Of a stretch of 64,000 nt of DNA, positions 11,457 through 22,380 are shown in pieces; the stretch's first letter is position 1, and each line of letters opens with the position of its first letter. The notes below the pieces were generated by a model, which saw only the letters and a list, made by a program, of their open reading frames with translations, did not search any database and was not told the origin of the DNA. Source of the DNA: Kingdonia uniflora (taxonomy: Eukaryota > Streptophyta > Magnoliopsida > Ranunculales > Circaeasteraceae). A program made the position numbers and the translations under genes. The DNA is taken from the NCBI GenBank assembly GCA_014058105.1, contig JACGCM010000715.1:124001-188000 (forward strand), in the 5' to 3' direction.

Positions 11457-11469
11457 CCACAGACGGCGC
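11457..11469 (-). other. Half of the element 2 PBS, split by Athila I
   Basis: Plus-strand CCCACAGACGGCGC is the complement of GCGCCGTCTGTGGG, the tRNA-primer site of the family. It stops at 11469, where the Athila LTR (TGATACG) starts. The remaining CCAAATGTAATGGCC, which joins the PBS to the LTR in this family (compare 51970-51990), reappears at 20411. Confidence 0.85.
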
Positions 11470-11878
11470 TGATACGAGAAAAATACAAGTTTTATTCCTT
11501 CCTGAGATTGAGATGTCAAAAATACATATAATTGCTCTCCTATTGATGGGAGATAGGAGAGACTTGTTTAGAATTTTGAAACTCTATCAGATAAATCATA
11601 TCTCATGTTAATCCTTGCAGAGTCCTTCATCATCTTTATTCCATGGAGAAAATCTATAAGTACATTGACTGTAGACATCTTCCTTGTACCTGAGAGACTG
11701 CCGGAGATGTGCTTCAGCTTTTTATACATTCTATTAGATATATTTTTCTACTTATTAGCTCCAACAGTGATAAGTGTCTGAAAATAGGAAAATGCTACTA
11801 ACATTAGAAAATAATAAATCGGGATTAGCAAAACGATACTTTTAGGAGTATTAATCCTACGTATTTCTACGTCAATCA
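11470..11878 (-). repeat. 3' LTR of Athila I, internally deleted
   Basis: Starts TGATACGAGAAAAA and ends CGTCAATCA. After 14 bases it jumps to TACAAGTTTTATTCC, which in the right LTR lies at about 20041, so roughly 710 bp are missing. The join falls in GAAAAAT, present at both ends of the missing segment in the other copies. Confidence 0.85.
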
Positions 11879-11893
11879 AATACCCCCAAACTT
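11879..11893 (-). other. Polypurine tract of Athila I
   Basis: The minus strand reads AAGTTTGGGGGTATT directly before the LTR start; the same string recurs beside the LTRs at 31130 and 35332. It would prime plus-strand DNA synthesis. Confidence 0.75.
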
Positions 11894-13300
11894 ACCATTT
11901 TGCTTGTCCTAAGTAAAATAAAAAAATAAAATTAAGCTAAGAAAAGAAACCACTTTCGCAGGACTCGGGATTGCATTTTACATATGCAACAAGCCGTTAA
12001 ACCCCCAAGAATCTCTGGTGAACGAGTGTTGTCTCGTGAAGGTTTGCATTCACTATACCCACAAAAGTCAATAATAACATTATGGCAATTCTAAATGACA
12101 AAAGACTCATTTCCTATCAATTTATTCTTATTTAGTTATGACAAAAATATGCAAGCAGGAAATTCTTTAAAACCTATTATTCTCCAAATATACCATAGAA
12201 TATATTGTACTTATCCGAAACTAGAGATACTACCTCATTATGTGAAAGAAATTCAAGTATTTTACCATATATATTTGAGTATATTGTGAAGATAGTTGCA
12301 TTGCTTAATACGCTATCTAGAATCATTGAGTCAGTGTATAGTAGTCGAGTACTTACAGGAATAAATTCAGCGGTCAGTTTGACAAGTACCTTAGTCAATT
12401 TTACTCCCCAGTATCATATATTTTATAGCCTTTTTGAGTACATTATTTCTTAGTGAAGCCTCCGTAACAAGGAGTTTTCGGTCGACAATCCCTGCCAGTT
12501 GGCTAAGGTCGTCAGGGTTGGGTTCCCCTTCGTGACCTAGACTCAGGATTCTCACAAGTAACATTTTGTGTGCTTCTTTCACATAGTTCATGGTCATACT
12601 CGAGATTGGTGATAATTTTTCCTCTTTCTGTTCTTAATCATACGAGTAGCCTTGCAACGTGAAAGTTTTTAGAACAACTTTGAAATCTTTTATTTTATTT
12701 TCTTTTTTTTTTACTTTCGGGAATGACCATATTCTTTGGCAGTTGTCTCCCTTGGAGCGAATTATTCCAAACATAAATACTAGATTTCCCTAAAACTGCT
12801 TAATAATCTATCGAATGTATAAATTACAAAACTATAGTGAAGTACAAGTTTTCAAAATATACCATGTTAACTTGAATTAGTCACTAATTAAAAAATAGTA
12901 CATCTATCTTAAGATGGTATGTAAAATATTTTAGTATATACTTGTAAACTTATAAGTTCATGGTTTCCTTTTAGATTTATTCGGGTTTCCCAACCAATAT
13001 TTATGCCAGAATAAATTTAATCTAAATGTTGGAAATTTATCAAAAGTACATCATAAATTGCCAAGAGTGTCATTATTTCACTTTTCTTCAAAAAATATTT
13101 AAAAAATGATTTTATTACCCCCAAACTTAAATGAAATATTGTCCCTAATATTGGAAAACAAAAAAATAAAAATAGAATGGAAAAATTAGAATTTCTCACC
13201 TGAATGTGTTGTGGGTTGCCTCCTATACCCCCAAACTTATGTGAAGTCAAGGAATTATTTAGGGACGGGCAATTCCCTATATTCGGGCTCACAAAGATCT
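11894..13300 (-). other. 3' non-coding stretch of Athila I
   Basis: About 1.4 kb between integrase and the polypurine tract. It is homologous to 31146-32480 in Athila II, with ACTTTCGGGAATGA-like and ACCCCCAAACTTA blocks. In some Athila elements an envelope-like ORF lies here; I find no open frame over about 90 codons and no signal peptide or membrane pattern shared by the two copies, so I call it non-coding. Confidence 0.6.
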
Positions 13301-13309
13301 ATATCAGGG

Positions 13310-13990
13310 AAATTTTCTAAAGAGATCGTCTCGAGATATGGTTTAAGACGTTGGTCATTGACGTTAAAAGTTTTCCCAGTACGATAATTTGTTACTTCAA
13401 CCCAACCATTTTGGTGTATGTTTACGACTTCAAACGTGGCATGCCAAAGTGTTTGTAATTTTCAAGGAAAAAGACACAGCTTTGAGTTAAAAAATAAGAC
13501 ATTTTATCCTGGTGTAAAGATTTTTTAGACTATATGTTTATCATGATATGTTTTGGTCTGATCCTTATATATTTTAGCATTGTTGTACACCTCCTATCTT
13601 ATTTCTTCTAACTCACTTAGTTGAAGTTTTCGATAAAGTCATGCTGTGTCTATTTGAAAATTAAATCTCTTAATTGCCCAGTAAGGTTTATGCTCCAATT
13701 TCACAGGCAAGTGACAAGCTTTGCCAAAAATACATCTATAAGGTGACATTCTAATCAGGGTTTTATAAGCAGTCCAATAGGCCCAAAGAGCATCATTAAG
13801 ACGGGTGGACCAATCTTTACGATCTGGTCGTACAATTTTCTCATAAATTCTTTTTATCTCCCAATTTGAAACCTTTACATGCCCACTTGTCTGCGGATGA
13901 TATGGGGTAACAACTTTATTCGTAATGTCATATTTGTGCATAAGACTTTTAAAATAACGGTTACAAAAATGAGTTCTACCATTACTTATG
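13310..13990 (-). pseudogene. Integrase C-terminal half of Athila I
   Basis: The 100-aa frame (13639-13941) reads [22 protein letters not shown] and [21 protein letters not shown], the end of the catalytic core and start of the C-terminal domain. The third catalytic residue is Lys (HVKVSN for QVEVSN). Further remnants (GWVEVTNYRTGKTFNVNDQRLKPY) run to about 13310. The zinc domain and first two Asp residues are deleted. Confidence 0.85.
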
Positions 13991-14059
13991 ACCTTACTTA
14001 TAATGCTTCAAATTATTTGTGCATAAGATTTTTTTAAAACGTTGTCCTAACACGGCACC

Positions 14060-15000
14060 CACGGTATAATTTGAGGCATGACACATAATTTTAAAGGGTA
14101 AGGTCTAATCGGGTGGTTGGATAATCGTTGATGTTGTCAATGAGGACTTAAGTGTTTGAAAAGACTTGTGACATTTATCGCTAAAATAAAAATGGATATC
14201 TTTAGCAAGTAAATTGCATAAAGGTCGTGAGATTTTGCTAAAGTCTTTAATGAATCATTGATAAAAACTTACGTACCCAAGGAATGTGCAAACGTCCTTC
14301 ACTATTTTAGGAGGAGGTAGAGAAGAAATCAAATCAATTTTGCTTTATCAACTTTTATCCCCTTAGATGATATCAAATGGCTGAGTACTATTCCTTGATT
14401 TACCATAAAATGACATTTTTCCCAATTTAGGATTAGGTTTTTCTCTTTACACCGGATCAAGATCAATTCTAAGTTTAGAAGACATTCGTCAAATATGGAG
14501 CCATAAATGGAAAAGTCATCCATGAAGACCTCTCAGAAATTTTCTACCATATCTAAGAAAATACTTAACATACATTGTTGATAGGTCGGAGGTGCATTGC
14601 ATAGGCCAAAAGACATGCGACGATAGACAAAAGTTCCAAATGGGCAAGTAAAATTAGTTTTATCTTGGTCTTCGGGGGCTGCTGAAATTTGGTTGTATCC
14701 TAAATGACCATCCAGGAAATAGTAAAATGAATGACCAGTTAAACGTTTTAATATTTGATCCATGAATGGTAGTAGGAAATGGCCTTTTCGAGTGGACGCG
14801 TTTAGCTTTCGGTAATCAATGCAAACTCACCATCCTGTCTGAGTGCGGGTGGGTACTAGTTCATTATCTATATTCTTGATGACAGTAATACCTAATTTCT
14901 TAGGTACCACTTGGACTGGGATTACTCAAGAGTTGTCGAAGATGGAATAAATAATACCTGCATCAATAAGCTTCATAACTTCTGCCTTTACTACCTCCTT
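14060..15000 (-). pseudogene. Reverse transcriptase of Athila I
   Basis: Frames at 14533-14763 and 14329-14523 give FYYFLDGHLGYNQI, CPFGTFVYRRMSFGLCNAP and FMDDFSIYGSIFDECL. Athila RT normally has FMDD where other families have YVDD, so the active box is preserved. A stop separates the two frames just before it. Upstream blocks (a CRLDYRKLNA-like stretch near 14800) are degraded. The downstream connection and RNase H are missing. Confidence 0.9.
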
Positions 15001-15179
15001 CATTAGAGGGTTCACACATCATTGTGGTTCTCGAGATGTTTTGGATCCTTCCTTTAAGTGTATCCTATGCATAACCACTGATGGGCTTATTCCTTTTATA
15101 TCTGCTATTGACCATCCAATTGCTTCTTTGTGGGTGTCTAGTACGGCAAGGAGTTTATTTTCCTGATCTAAGTCTAATA

Positions 15180-16140
15180 AAGATGAAATGATAACAGGAA
15201 GAGTTTTGTTAAGCCCGAAGAACCGATATCATAGATTATCAGCAAGTACTTTATGATTAAGCTTTGGCGGTGACACAATAGAAGGAACTAGGGGGTTAGA
15301 AGACATAGGGAGTAACTCGAATTTGGGAGTATACCGATGAGGAGAAGTGTATGCAGGAGGATTATTTTCAAGAATGACTGAAATGTCTTTTAGGATTGAC
15401 TCGTGAATACCAACGATGTCGTCCTCTAGATAATCTTCTAAGAAGTCGTCCCTAGAATGTTCAGAGATAATGGTGCCTATCATATTGCACTCTTCAGTAG
15501 AATCTTGATATTGCCTCATGGCATTAAAAATGTTCAGTTCCAAGGTCATGTTACCGAATGTTAGGTTCATTATTCCATTTTTATAATTGATTATAGCATT
15601 GGAAGTTGCTTGGAAAGGTCGACCTAAAATAATGGGGATTTGGCCATGGACATTCGAAATCGGTGGTGTATTAAGGACATCAAAATCTATTGGAAAGTAA
15701 AATTCGTTTACCTTAATTATCACATCCTCAACAATACCCCTAGCAGTTTTAGTGGATCTATCAACGAATTGAAGTTGTATCCTGGTGGGCTTAAGTTCTC
15801 CTAAATCGAGGTCCTCATAAACACAAAATGGAATAATGTTTATACTAGCCCTAATATTAAGGAGGGCCTGCTGGATGTAGTGTTTTCCTATTATTAAGGG
15901 AATGGTAGGACATCCTGGGTCCTTTTGTTTGATTAGAATTTCAAATGCTAGGACAGAGCTAACCTGTTCAACACTAAAGAAATTCTTCCTAACTCCGGTT
16001 CTAGGTTTCTTTGTGCATAATTCCTTAAGGAATTTAGCATATGACAGAGCCTGATCGATAGCATCAAAGAACAGAATGTTAATCTGTACTTGCTTAAATA
16101 ACTCAAGAATATCTTTTAGGCCTTCGTTCTTTTAAGCAGG
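15180..16140 (-). pseudogene. Protease and linker of Athila I
   Basis: A 164-aa open frame (15229-15723) begins in the second half of the Athila protease: VNEFYFPIDFDVLNTPP, then QIPIILGRPFQATSNAIINYKNG and MNLTFGNMTLELNIFN, followed by an acidic linker toward RT. The D-T-G end lies upstream (15724-16140), where homologous but broken sequence is seen and I could not confirm an intact catalytic triad. Confidence 0.8.
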
Positions 16141-16479
16141 AACAAGTCGATTAGGGAAAGGGGCCCTAGGCACATAAGGCTTGTATACTAGGTCTAGTAG
16201 AGTTGGAACATGATGTGGCCTAGATGTTACTATTTCGAGCTGGCAAGATACTAGATTTTAATGGGCTTTTTCCTGAGATTTGGAAACCAAATTGCTCTTA
16301 GTTGACGGCATAGGTTGTCTGGTCTGGTTTCTATTGTTCTCTTATTCCTAAGGGTCATAACTACTTGAGCAGTTTCAATGATCTCAGGTGAGTTTTGTTG
16401 GGTATGAACTTCAAAGGCGGCCCTCGAGTTAGTAATTGGCTGAATAGGGAATTTTTCCTTTTCTCGTTCACCTAATTGG

Positions 16480-17790
16480 CTTGTTATTTGTCATATTTGG
16501 GTGTTTAGCTTCTGAGTAAAGATTAGCATTTTTTAAAGTTTCCTAGAATTTTGCTGGGTTACCCCCCCTAATCTCTGTTATAAATTGTTGGAGTGTAGAT
16601 TCTAAACGAACTGGGTGGGCTTGTTAGGCCAGGTATGTTTGATTCTGCTGATATGGTAGAGGATTATAACTGGATTGTCCTTGTAGTTGATTTCTCCAAG
16701 AAAATGCTGGGTTATTTTGCCAAGGAGATCTACCAAAATTATTTTGGTGTTGTCTCCTTTCATTATCTAAGATAGCATTATCGTGGTCCAGATTAGAATT
16801 AATTAACTCATGGAGTTGTGGACACGTGTGTGCATAATGGGTCGGATCATTGCCTAAATTGCAGACCCCAGGAATGGATGCCGGTTTAGGGGCCGCTACT
16901 TTCGCTACGACCATAGCCTCGACTTTGCGAGTAAGAGAGTCCAGTTGGACTTTTAATTCGAGGCTTTCAAGTAATTCAAGGATGCCTCCTTTTCTAATGG
17001 ACAAACGATCATGAGAAGTAAAGTCCCATTAATGGGATGTCTCAGTGTATTAATCAAGAAATGTATATACGGTAGTTTCATCCATATCCTAGAATTTTCC
17101 TGAGCTGCGGGCTTCAATTGATTCACGGGTTGAAAAAGTTAACCCGTGCAGAAAGAATTGGATTAGTCTCCATTTCACAAAACCATGATAGGGTCACCTT
17201 AACAATTTTTCCTTAAAATGTTCCCATGCTTCGTAATATTTTTCTCCGTCTTCTTGAAGAAAAATCAGAGATATCACGTTTTAAAAGGTTGGTTTTTTAC
17301 ATGGTGAAAAACTTGATTTTAAACTTCTGTTTAAGGATGTCCCACTTGTCAATTAACTGAGGTGGCAAAGAATTTAGCCAACGTTTTGCCTTGTCTTTAA
17401 GAGAGAATGGGAAAATGAGTAAATAGATGTACTCCATTGCTATGTCCTTACATCGAAACGTTAGACAAATAGACTCAAATTCATCGATATGTAAGTATGG
17501 GTCATGATTATCGAGTTCATGAAAAGATGGGATTAGGTTCAAAATTAAAGGCTTGATACCGAACTGGGTTGCCGTAATTACAGGCAACTTAATTCATTTT
17601 GGCGAGTTTTCTGAAATGGGAGCAAAAAGCCCCCTTAGTGACTTGTTACCCATTGGTTCAGGAATAAATTTGTTTTCAGTTTTAACGTCGTATATGGCCT
17701 GAAGGTCTTCCTGTTGGACTTCATTAGTCGTATTAGCTGTTTTAGGAATCGGTGATATACCAATGTGTTGCCTAATCCGATCGTACTTGG
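16480..17790 (-). pseudogene. Gag of Athila I
   Basis: Open pieces: 17594-17794 (N-terminal leader starting MPKYDRIRQ), 17297-17587 (core, DPYLHIDEFESICLTFRC and FPFSLKDKAKRWLNSLPP), and 16624-17004 (KVQLDSLTRKVEAM, a zinc-knuckle stretch VCNLGNDPTHYAHTCPQ, then NNPAFSWRN). The knuckle keeps C, H and C but has a degraded first pair. Stops and shifts separate the pieces. The same order is seen in Athila III. Confidence 0.85.
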
Positions 17791-19294
17791 GCATATACTA
17801 ATGAAATGAAATAAAATTGCCAAATTCAACGGGAATTTAAACACATAATTTAAGATAAACACATCAACGGTTTTTAAAGTTAAATTAGCTAAGTCAATCC
17901 TAATCTAGATATTAATCAAACTGGGTAAGTCGGGCTGGTGTGTGATTCCTAACACGAAAGTTTCACTATGCTAGCAATAGTTTTAGTGCTTGAGCATCAG
18001 TCCTTACGCCCGTGTGCCACGCCTTATCGTACTTGACTCACACGAAACGGTGACGTCTCTTAATGACCGGTGGTTCGCATCGCTTGGCTGAAGTTGTTCT
18101 TATGAATCCGTGTTGGTATCCCATTTTGATACTTCCTAATTCCTTACGTGATGAAATCCCATGGAAATCTTACTAATAGCTTCTTAAGTTTTAATTAAAT
18201 TTAAAGGTCGAGATAGTTAGGAACGTTTAATACGAATTTCTCCGTATTCCTAGGTGGTGGGAGGTCCCACTCGCTAGAGATTCCTTTGGGTGATGAAATC
18301 CCGCGGAAGAGTCTTAGCGGTTAAAGCCTTTACTATGTTAAACATGGAGTGAAAATTGAAACACGATAACAGGTCAATCCAAGCACAACAAATTTTTTAA
18401 TTTAAGAACAACGTGTATTTGAACAGTTCACACGACTTTCCTAATGACGAGGCGGAGCGGTGATAAACCCCTTTTATATGTTATGTTTTATGGGAGGACC
18501 AACCTACGGGAAGTGTTTCCCGGTGATGCTGTGGCCGCCCGTTCACTTAGGGGGAAAAAGAAAGAGATGCTCTTTCACTTAGAGGGCACGAGAAGGATTT
18601 AGAGAGAAACTTGCCAATGTACTTTGTAAATTCCTCATGATCACTTAGTACCAACTTTGTGATTATCCTGCAAAACAAGAGAAAAAAGGATTAGTGAACT
18701 TTCTACTGCAAATAAAATAAAAAATATATTAATCCAATTTCCAATATATTGTAGTTTATGACGTCCTGATTTTTAAATGCGTATATCGTTCAGCTCAGTT
18801 GAGAGAGACTATTAAGTAATACCAATTTGGAAAGATAATTCCGAAAGAAAAAACATTGAAGTAGGAAGTTTTCTATAATTTAGCTTCCCTACTGCTCAAA
18901 ACAAGTGATTAATGAACAGCGGGGTCCATCACTGAGACAGTTTTTACTGTTGTTTCAAAAGGCTGTAACTCTCAAAAAACTAAACAGAAAAGTATGTTCT
19001 ATAGCTATTCGGAAAGGGTTTTGAATTATCTAAAATTTTTGTAAAAAGCATATTTCCCAATTGTGAAGTATAAATGGTCAAAAACTGTAAAACATTCAGG
19101 AACACATCTTTCGATGAAAACTGAGTATGTTTCTTCCAAAATTAATATACCAGAAACCGTTTATAAGAAAATTTTGAGACTAATTTATTCTCAGGGATCT
19201 AATCATAAATTTTTTTGGAAAATTTAACAACTAAAATAAGATAATAAATTAATTAGCAAAAATCGTAAAACAATGATTTAATAGACCGTTGCCA
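17791..19294 (-). other. 5' leader of Athila I
   Basis: About 1.5 kb between PBS and gag, homologous to 36331-37226 (Athila III) with shared blocks such as TTCCTTAGGTGATGAAATCCC. No long open frame; a long untranslated leader is usual for Athila. Confidence 0.65.
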
Positions 19295-19311
19295 CCCCAA
19301 CAATGACACCA
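19295..19311 (-). other. Decayed Asp-type PBS of Athila I
   Basis: The minus strand reads TGGTGTCATTGTTGGGG, three bases inside the LTR. Athila elements use TGGCGCCGTTGCCGGGG (tRNA-Asp). All differences are C to T or G to A, as expected for deamination of methylated cytosine. Confidence 0.8.
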
Positions 19312-19315
19312 ATTT

Positions 19316-20410
19316 TGATGCAAAAAAAACTCGGTCTTTAAATACCCTACTCAAAACTACGAGTGTCTTAATATAATAAGGGTAAGCAGGGGTCAAATCC
19401 ACGGGGAGTAAACATATTAAGAATATGTTTTCCTAATTAACTAATAAACGAATCTAAACTAATTTTGATAAAAAAGTTTTGGACTAAAACATAAATCTAA
19501 ATTACTAACTTTTGGTACGATTATAAGGAAAAGAACCTAGGCTTTGGATCACCTCTAACTTAGTTTACTAAAACGATATGAAAATGGTAGCTTATATCCG
19601 TACGTAATAGCCATGGCTAGGTCTATTCGAGTCTAAGATATAAGGTTTGTGGCTAAAACCCTAGGTAAAAACTTCCTTGTTTATAGACAAACGGATCTAG
19701 GGTTTATAAACTCTTTTCCATGGCTAGGTGGAGAGTACTAACTCTAGTGATCTAGAATGCCCTTTGAGCGTAAAAACAACCGAATATGGCGAATTCGACA
19801 TCTTCCTCATATCCGTAGTAACTTAGAGTTGTTATGGCTAGATCTACTCTTCGTAGCTACAAATCAGATAATTGAAGATTAATTATAGATTTAAACTACT
19901 TTTAACATCTATTTAGCTTATTTCATCGGAGGTTCAATCCTTAGCCTAAGCTAAAGAGACTAGCTCTTCATTAATGGTGTTGATCACAACTTAAATTAAA
20001 AGCATAAAATAAAAGAGAGAGCAATAGAGAGATACTGAAAAATACAAGTTTTATTCCTTCCTGAGATTGAGATGTCAAAAATAGATAGAATTGCTCTCCT
20101 ATTTATATAAGATACGAGAGACTTGCTTACAATTCTGAAACTCTATCAGATAAATCTAATCTCATGTTAATCCATGCAGAGTCCTTCATCATCTTTATTC
20201 CATGGAGAAAATCTACAAGTACATTGAATATAAACATTTTCCTTGTACCTGAGAGACTGTTGGAGATACTTCAGCTTTTTATACCTTCTATTAGATGTCT
20301 TTTTTTACTTATTAGCTCTAACAGTGATAAGCGCCAAAAAATACGAAAATGCTACTAACATTAGAAAATAATAAATCGGGATTAACAAAACGATACTTTT
20401 AGGCGTATTA
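19316..20410 (-). repeat. 5' LTR of Athila I, right end truncated
   Basis: Starts TGATGCAAAAAA and matches 26221-31130 (minus its insertions). It should end with about 28 further bases (…CGTCAATCA at 11878) but stops at GGCGTATTA and passes directly into CCAAATG of element 2. Confidence 0.85.
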
Positions 20411-20415
20411 CCAAA

Positions 20416-20965
20416 TGTAATGGCCTAATTCCGTAAGCTCAAGATGGCTTGGAATTAGCTCTTACACTAATGTAATTATGACAAACACTAACGTGAAATA
20501 AGAAATAACACAGCTGATTTATCGCGAAAAACCTCTTAATAGGTAAAAAAAACTACAACCTCGAGTTGAAGGCTTTTGTAAGAGTGAATTTTATTGCTTG
20601 AGGCTGATATCTTATTACAAATGATCTCTCGACTTATAAATACTTGATCTTATAAATAATAAGTTTTAATGTTTTGAGAATCTAGAAAATGTAGTTTTCT
20701 CGTGTATTTTTCTTATCCTTATCTCTTCTGGAACTTTTTCTTTATATAGGCTTTCTCCGCAGTTCTTCATCGTGCTAAAGTACGTTCTCTGAGCAATGTG
20801 GTTAGTGGCGATTGACTGAGTAACTGGTGAGCTTATGAGAAACAGATGTCTTTGACTTGTTCATATTTTTCAGTTTGAGTTTGACCTTCATTTTTCATTA
20901 GCTCGTGGAGTAGGTGTCGATGTTGACTGTCGATGTTCATTGTAAAATGCTTGAGTTTGACATAG
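20416..20965 (-). repeat. 5' LTR of element 2, displaced and truncated
   Basis: Begins TGTAATGGCCTAATTCCG, matching the LTR terminus preceding the PBS in element 4 (…GGCTATTACA at 51979) and the start of 42539-43272. A minus-strand TATA-like CCTATATAAAG lies near 20745. Its outer end cannot be defined; unrelated gypsy integrase sequence begins by about 20970. Confidence 0.7.
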
Positions 20966-20969
20966 AGGT

Positions 20970-21331
20970 ATTTCAAACTGGAATAGCTCGATTTGGGGTT
21001 AGATCGAGGAATAGGCCTCTATAGTTATGGTCCGTTTACGATACTCAAGAAGATTGGTGACAATGTATTCCAATTAGATTTACTATCTTTCATGAAGATG
21101 TATTCAGAGATTAATGCCGAGCATTTGAAGCTATTTGAGCCATCTCTTTTAGATGAAGACTCTATAATCGACACTCGCCTACCGTCAGTTGATGACTTAT
21201 GGATGGAAAGAGAAGATCTATTGCAGGAGGATGGTATTCTAGATAGGACAGCTCATGCTACAAGACGAGGTGGTATTGAGTCGTTCCGAGTTGGGAAGAA
21301 AGATCAACTACCTAGCAAGTCAAAGTGGTAA
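20970..21331 (+). pseudogene. Integrase C-terminal end of element D
   Basis: A 112-aa frame reads YGPFTILKKIGDNVFQLDL, then NAEHLKLFEPSLLDED, then RRGGIESFRVGKKDQLPSK. This is the SH3-like C-terminal region of a Ty3/gypsy integrase followed by its variable tail. The final block is shared almost unchanged with element B (27450-27550, minus). Zinc and catalytic domains are absent. Confidence 0.8.
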
Positions 21332-21413
21332 AGCAGAAACATAGGCATGGCCACATTCCCACATTTCTAGTTCTAGCTTGAGCAGGAGCTCAAGGCTCCT
21401 AATGGGGGAGCCA

Positions 21414-22003
21414 TGATCCAAGAGTATCTGAGTATTTTTTAGACTTTTTTAAATTCTATTCGAACAGGCTTTTATTTTTTAGACTTTTATTATGTTCGAA
21501 TACACCCCTTTCTGTTCGAATAAACTTTAATTTCTATTCGAAGAAACAGGTGTCTGAGTATTTTTATTCGAATAGACGTATAGTCTGTTCGAATACACTT
21601 TTTTTGTTCGAACAGACTTGTAAGTCTATTCGAAGAAATACCTGCCTGAGTAGTTTTATTCGAATAGACTTGATGTCTGTTCGAATACACTTTTTCTGTT
21701 CGAATAAAGACTTGTTCTGTTTGAACAGAGTCGCGATTCAGCCTATTATTTTAGCCGTTTAAAGACATATTTGATCAAGTTTTGTAACTAAGAACTTGTA
21801 ACCCTCATAAAGAGGCAAGGCTATACAAGATTAGATCATTTTAGATCAATCAAAGTTCAGAGAGAGAGACTCACGGTTTTAAGAGAAATTCGATTATAAT
21901 CAATTTGATTGAGCAATTGAAGTTCTAAAAGAGAATTCTCCCACCAATCTAAGTGTTTTTCGTACTCTTCTAACTAGGGTTTCTCAATTTGTATTGAGGA
22001 TTA
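21414..22003 (+). repeat. 3' LTR of element D
   Basis: Follows a purine-rich tract (AATGGGGGAG) and starts TGATCCAAGAG; ends GAGGATTA, matching the TG…TA ends of the element B LTRs (minus strand). 590 bp. No TSD can be confirmed because the 5' end of the element is gone. Confidence 0.75.
21486..21740 (+). repeat. TTCGAA-rich array in the element D LTR
   Basis: Many copies of TTCGAA or near forms, as GTTCGAATACAC and ATTCGAATAGAC, arranged in a roughly 110-bp unit that occurs twice (GCCTGAGTA and TGTCTGAGTA mark each). The palindromic hexamer also dots the element B LTRs. Confidence 0.75.
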
Positions 22004-22380
22004 TTTGGTGACAACTAGAGTTAACCTATCGTACTTTTTCAACACTTCAGCATGTCAACCCAGGAAATAATTGAGATCCTTGATTAAGAAACACTATATT
22101 TTCAGCTCCATCAATTTCAAAACTGCCATTCGGATCATAGTGAAGATTTTTTTTTGGGGTCAAACATGAATAACTAAGAAAAAAGAATGCTTGAATGAAG
22201 AGATCCCAATAGTTTGTGCCATTAGTTAGATATTCTCTTTTCTTATAAACTCAAGATTCCTGAATCTTTTTATCGAAGTTGATAAAAAGATTATATATGT
22301 TACACATACAAATAATACAACCCAGTCTTCTATGAAAAGCGTTGTACTTTATAATACGAACACCCACTAGCATACTTAAT
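22004..22380. other. NRT2 3' flank, no gene seen
   Basis: Between the element D LTR and the NRT2 stop. On the minus strand this is the 3' UTR side of NRT2; AT-rich, with no convincing ORF. Confidence 0.5.

Larger units (their letters stand above)
4165..11469 (-). mobile_element. Tat-like Ty3/gypsy retrotransposon, element 2 (body)
   Basis: From right to left: half PBS, gag, PR, RT, RNase H, INT, then an antisense ORF. The 5' LTR is displaced to 20416 by the Athila insertion. Protein blocks are nearly the same as those of element 4, so the two are one family. No 3' LTR of the 20416 type is found: the left end runs into a fragment bearing LTR family 1. Confidence 0.85.
11470..20410 (-). mobile_element. 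Athila-like Ty3/gypsy retrotransposon, Athila I
   Basis: Right to left: LTR, decayed Asp-type PBS, long leader, gag, PR, RT, partial INT, a 3' non-coding stretch, polypurine tract, LTR. The protein blocks (FMDDFSIYG in RT; ILGRPF in PR; a gag with DPYLHIDEFESIC) are those of the Athila lineage. RNase H and the front of INT are deleted: the INT remnant joins RT at about 14020, whereas Athila II keeps about 1 kb there. It sits exactly in the PBS of element 2. Confidence 0.9.
20966..22003 (+). mobile_element. 3' end of gypsy element D
   Basis: An integrase C-terminus, a polypurine tract and an LTR in plus orientation; everything upstream is missing. The coding end and LTR ends match element B (27-30 kb), so D and B belong to one family, different from Tat and Athila. 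Confidence 0.8.

Noticed and set aside
11894..13300. Possible envelope-like gene in the Athila 3' stretch
   Set aside because: No long frame, signal peptide or membrane pattern common to Athila I and II.
20416..20965. 5' LTR of element 2 as partner of the LTR at 2942
   Set aside because: The two are related only at their outermost bases (…TTAGGCC…TACA); they are different LTR families, so they do not form a pair.
21486..21740. CRISPR-like array
   Set aside because: Plant context, imperfect units and variable spacing; it is a tandem repeat in an LTR.
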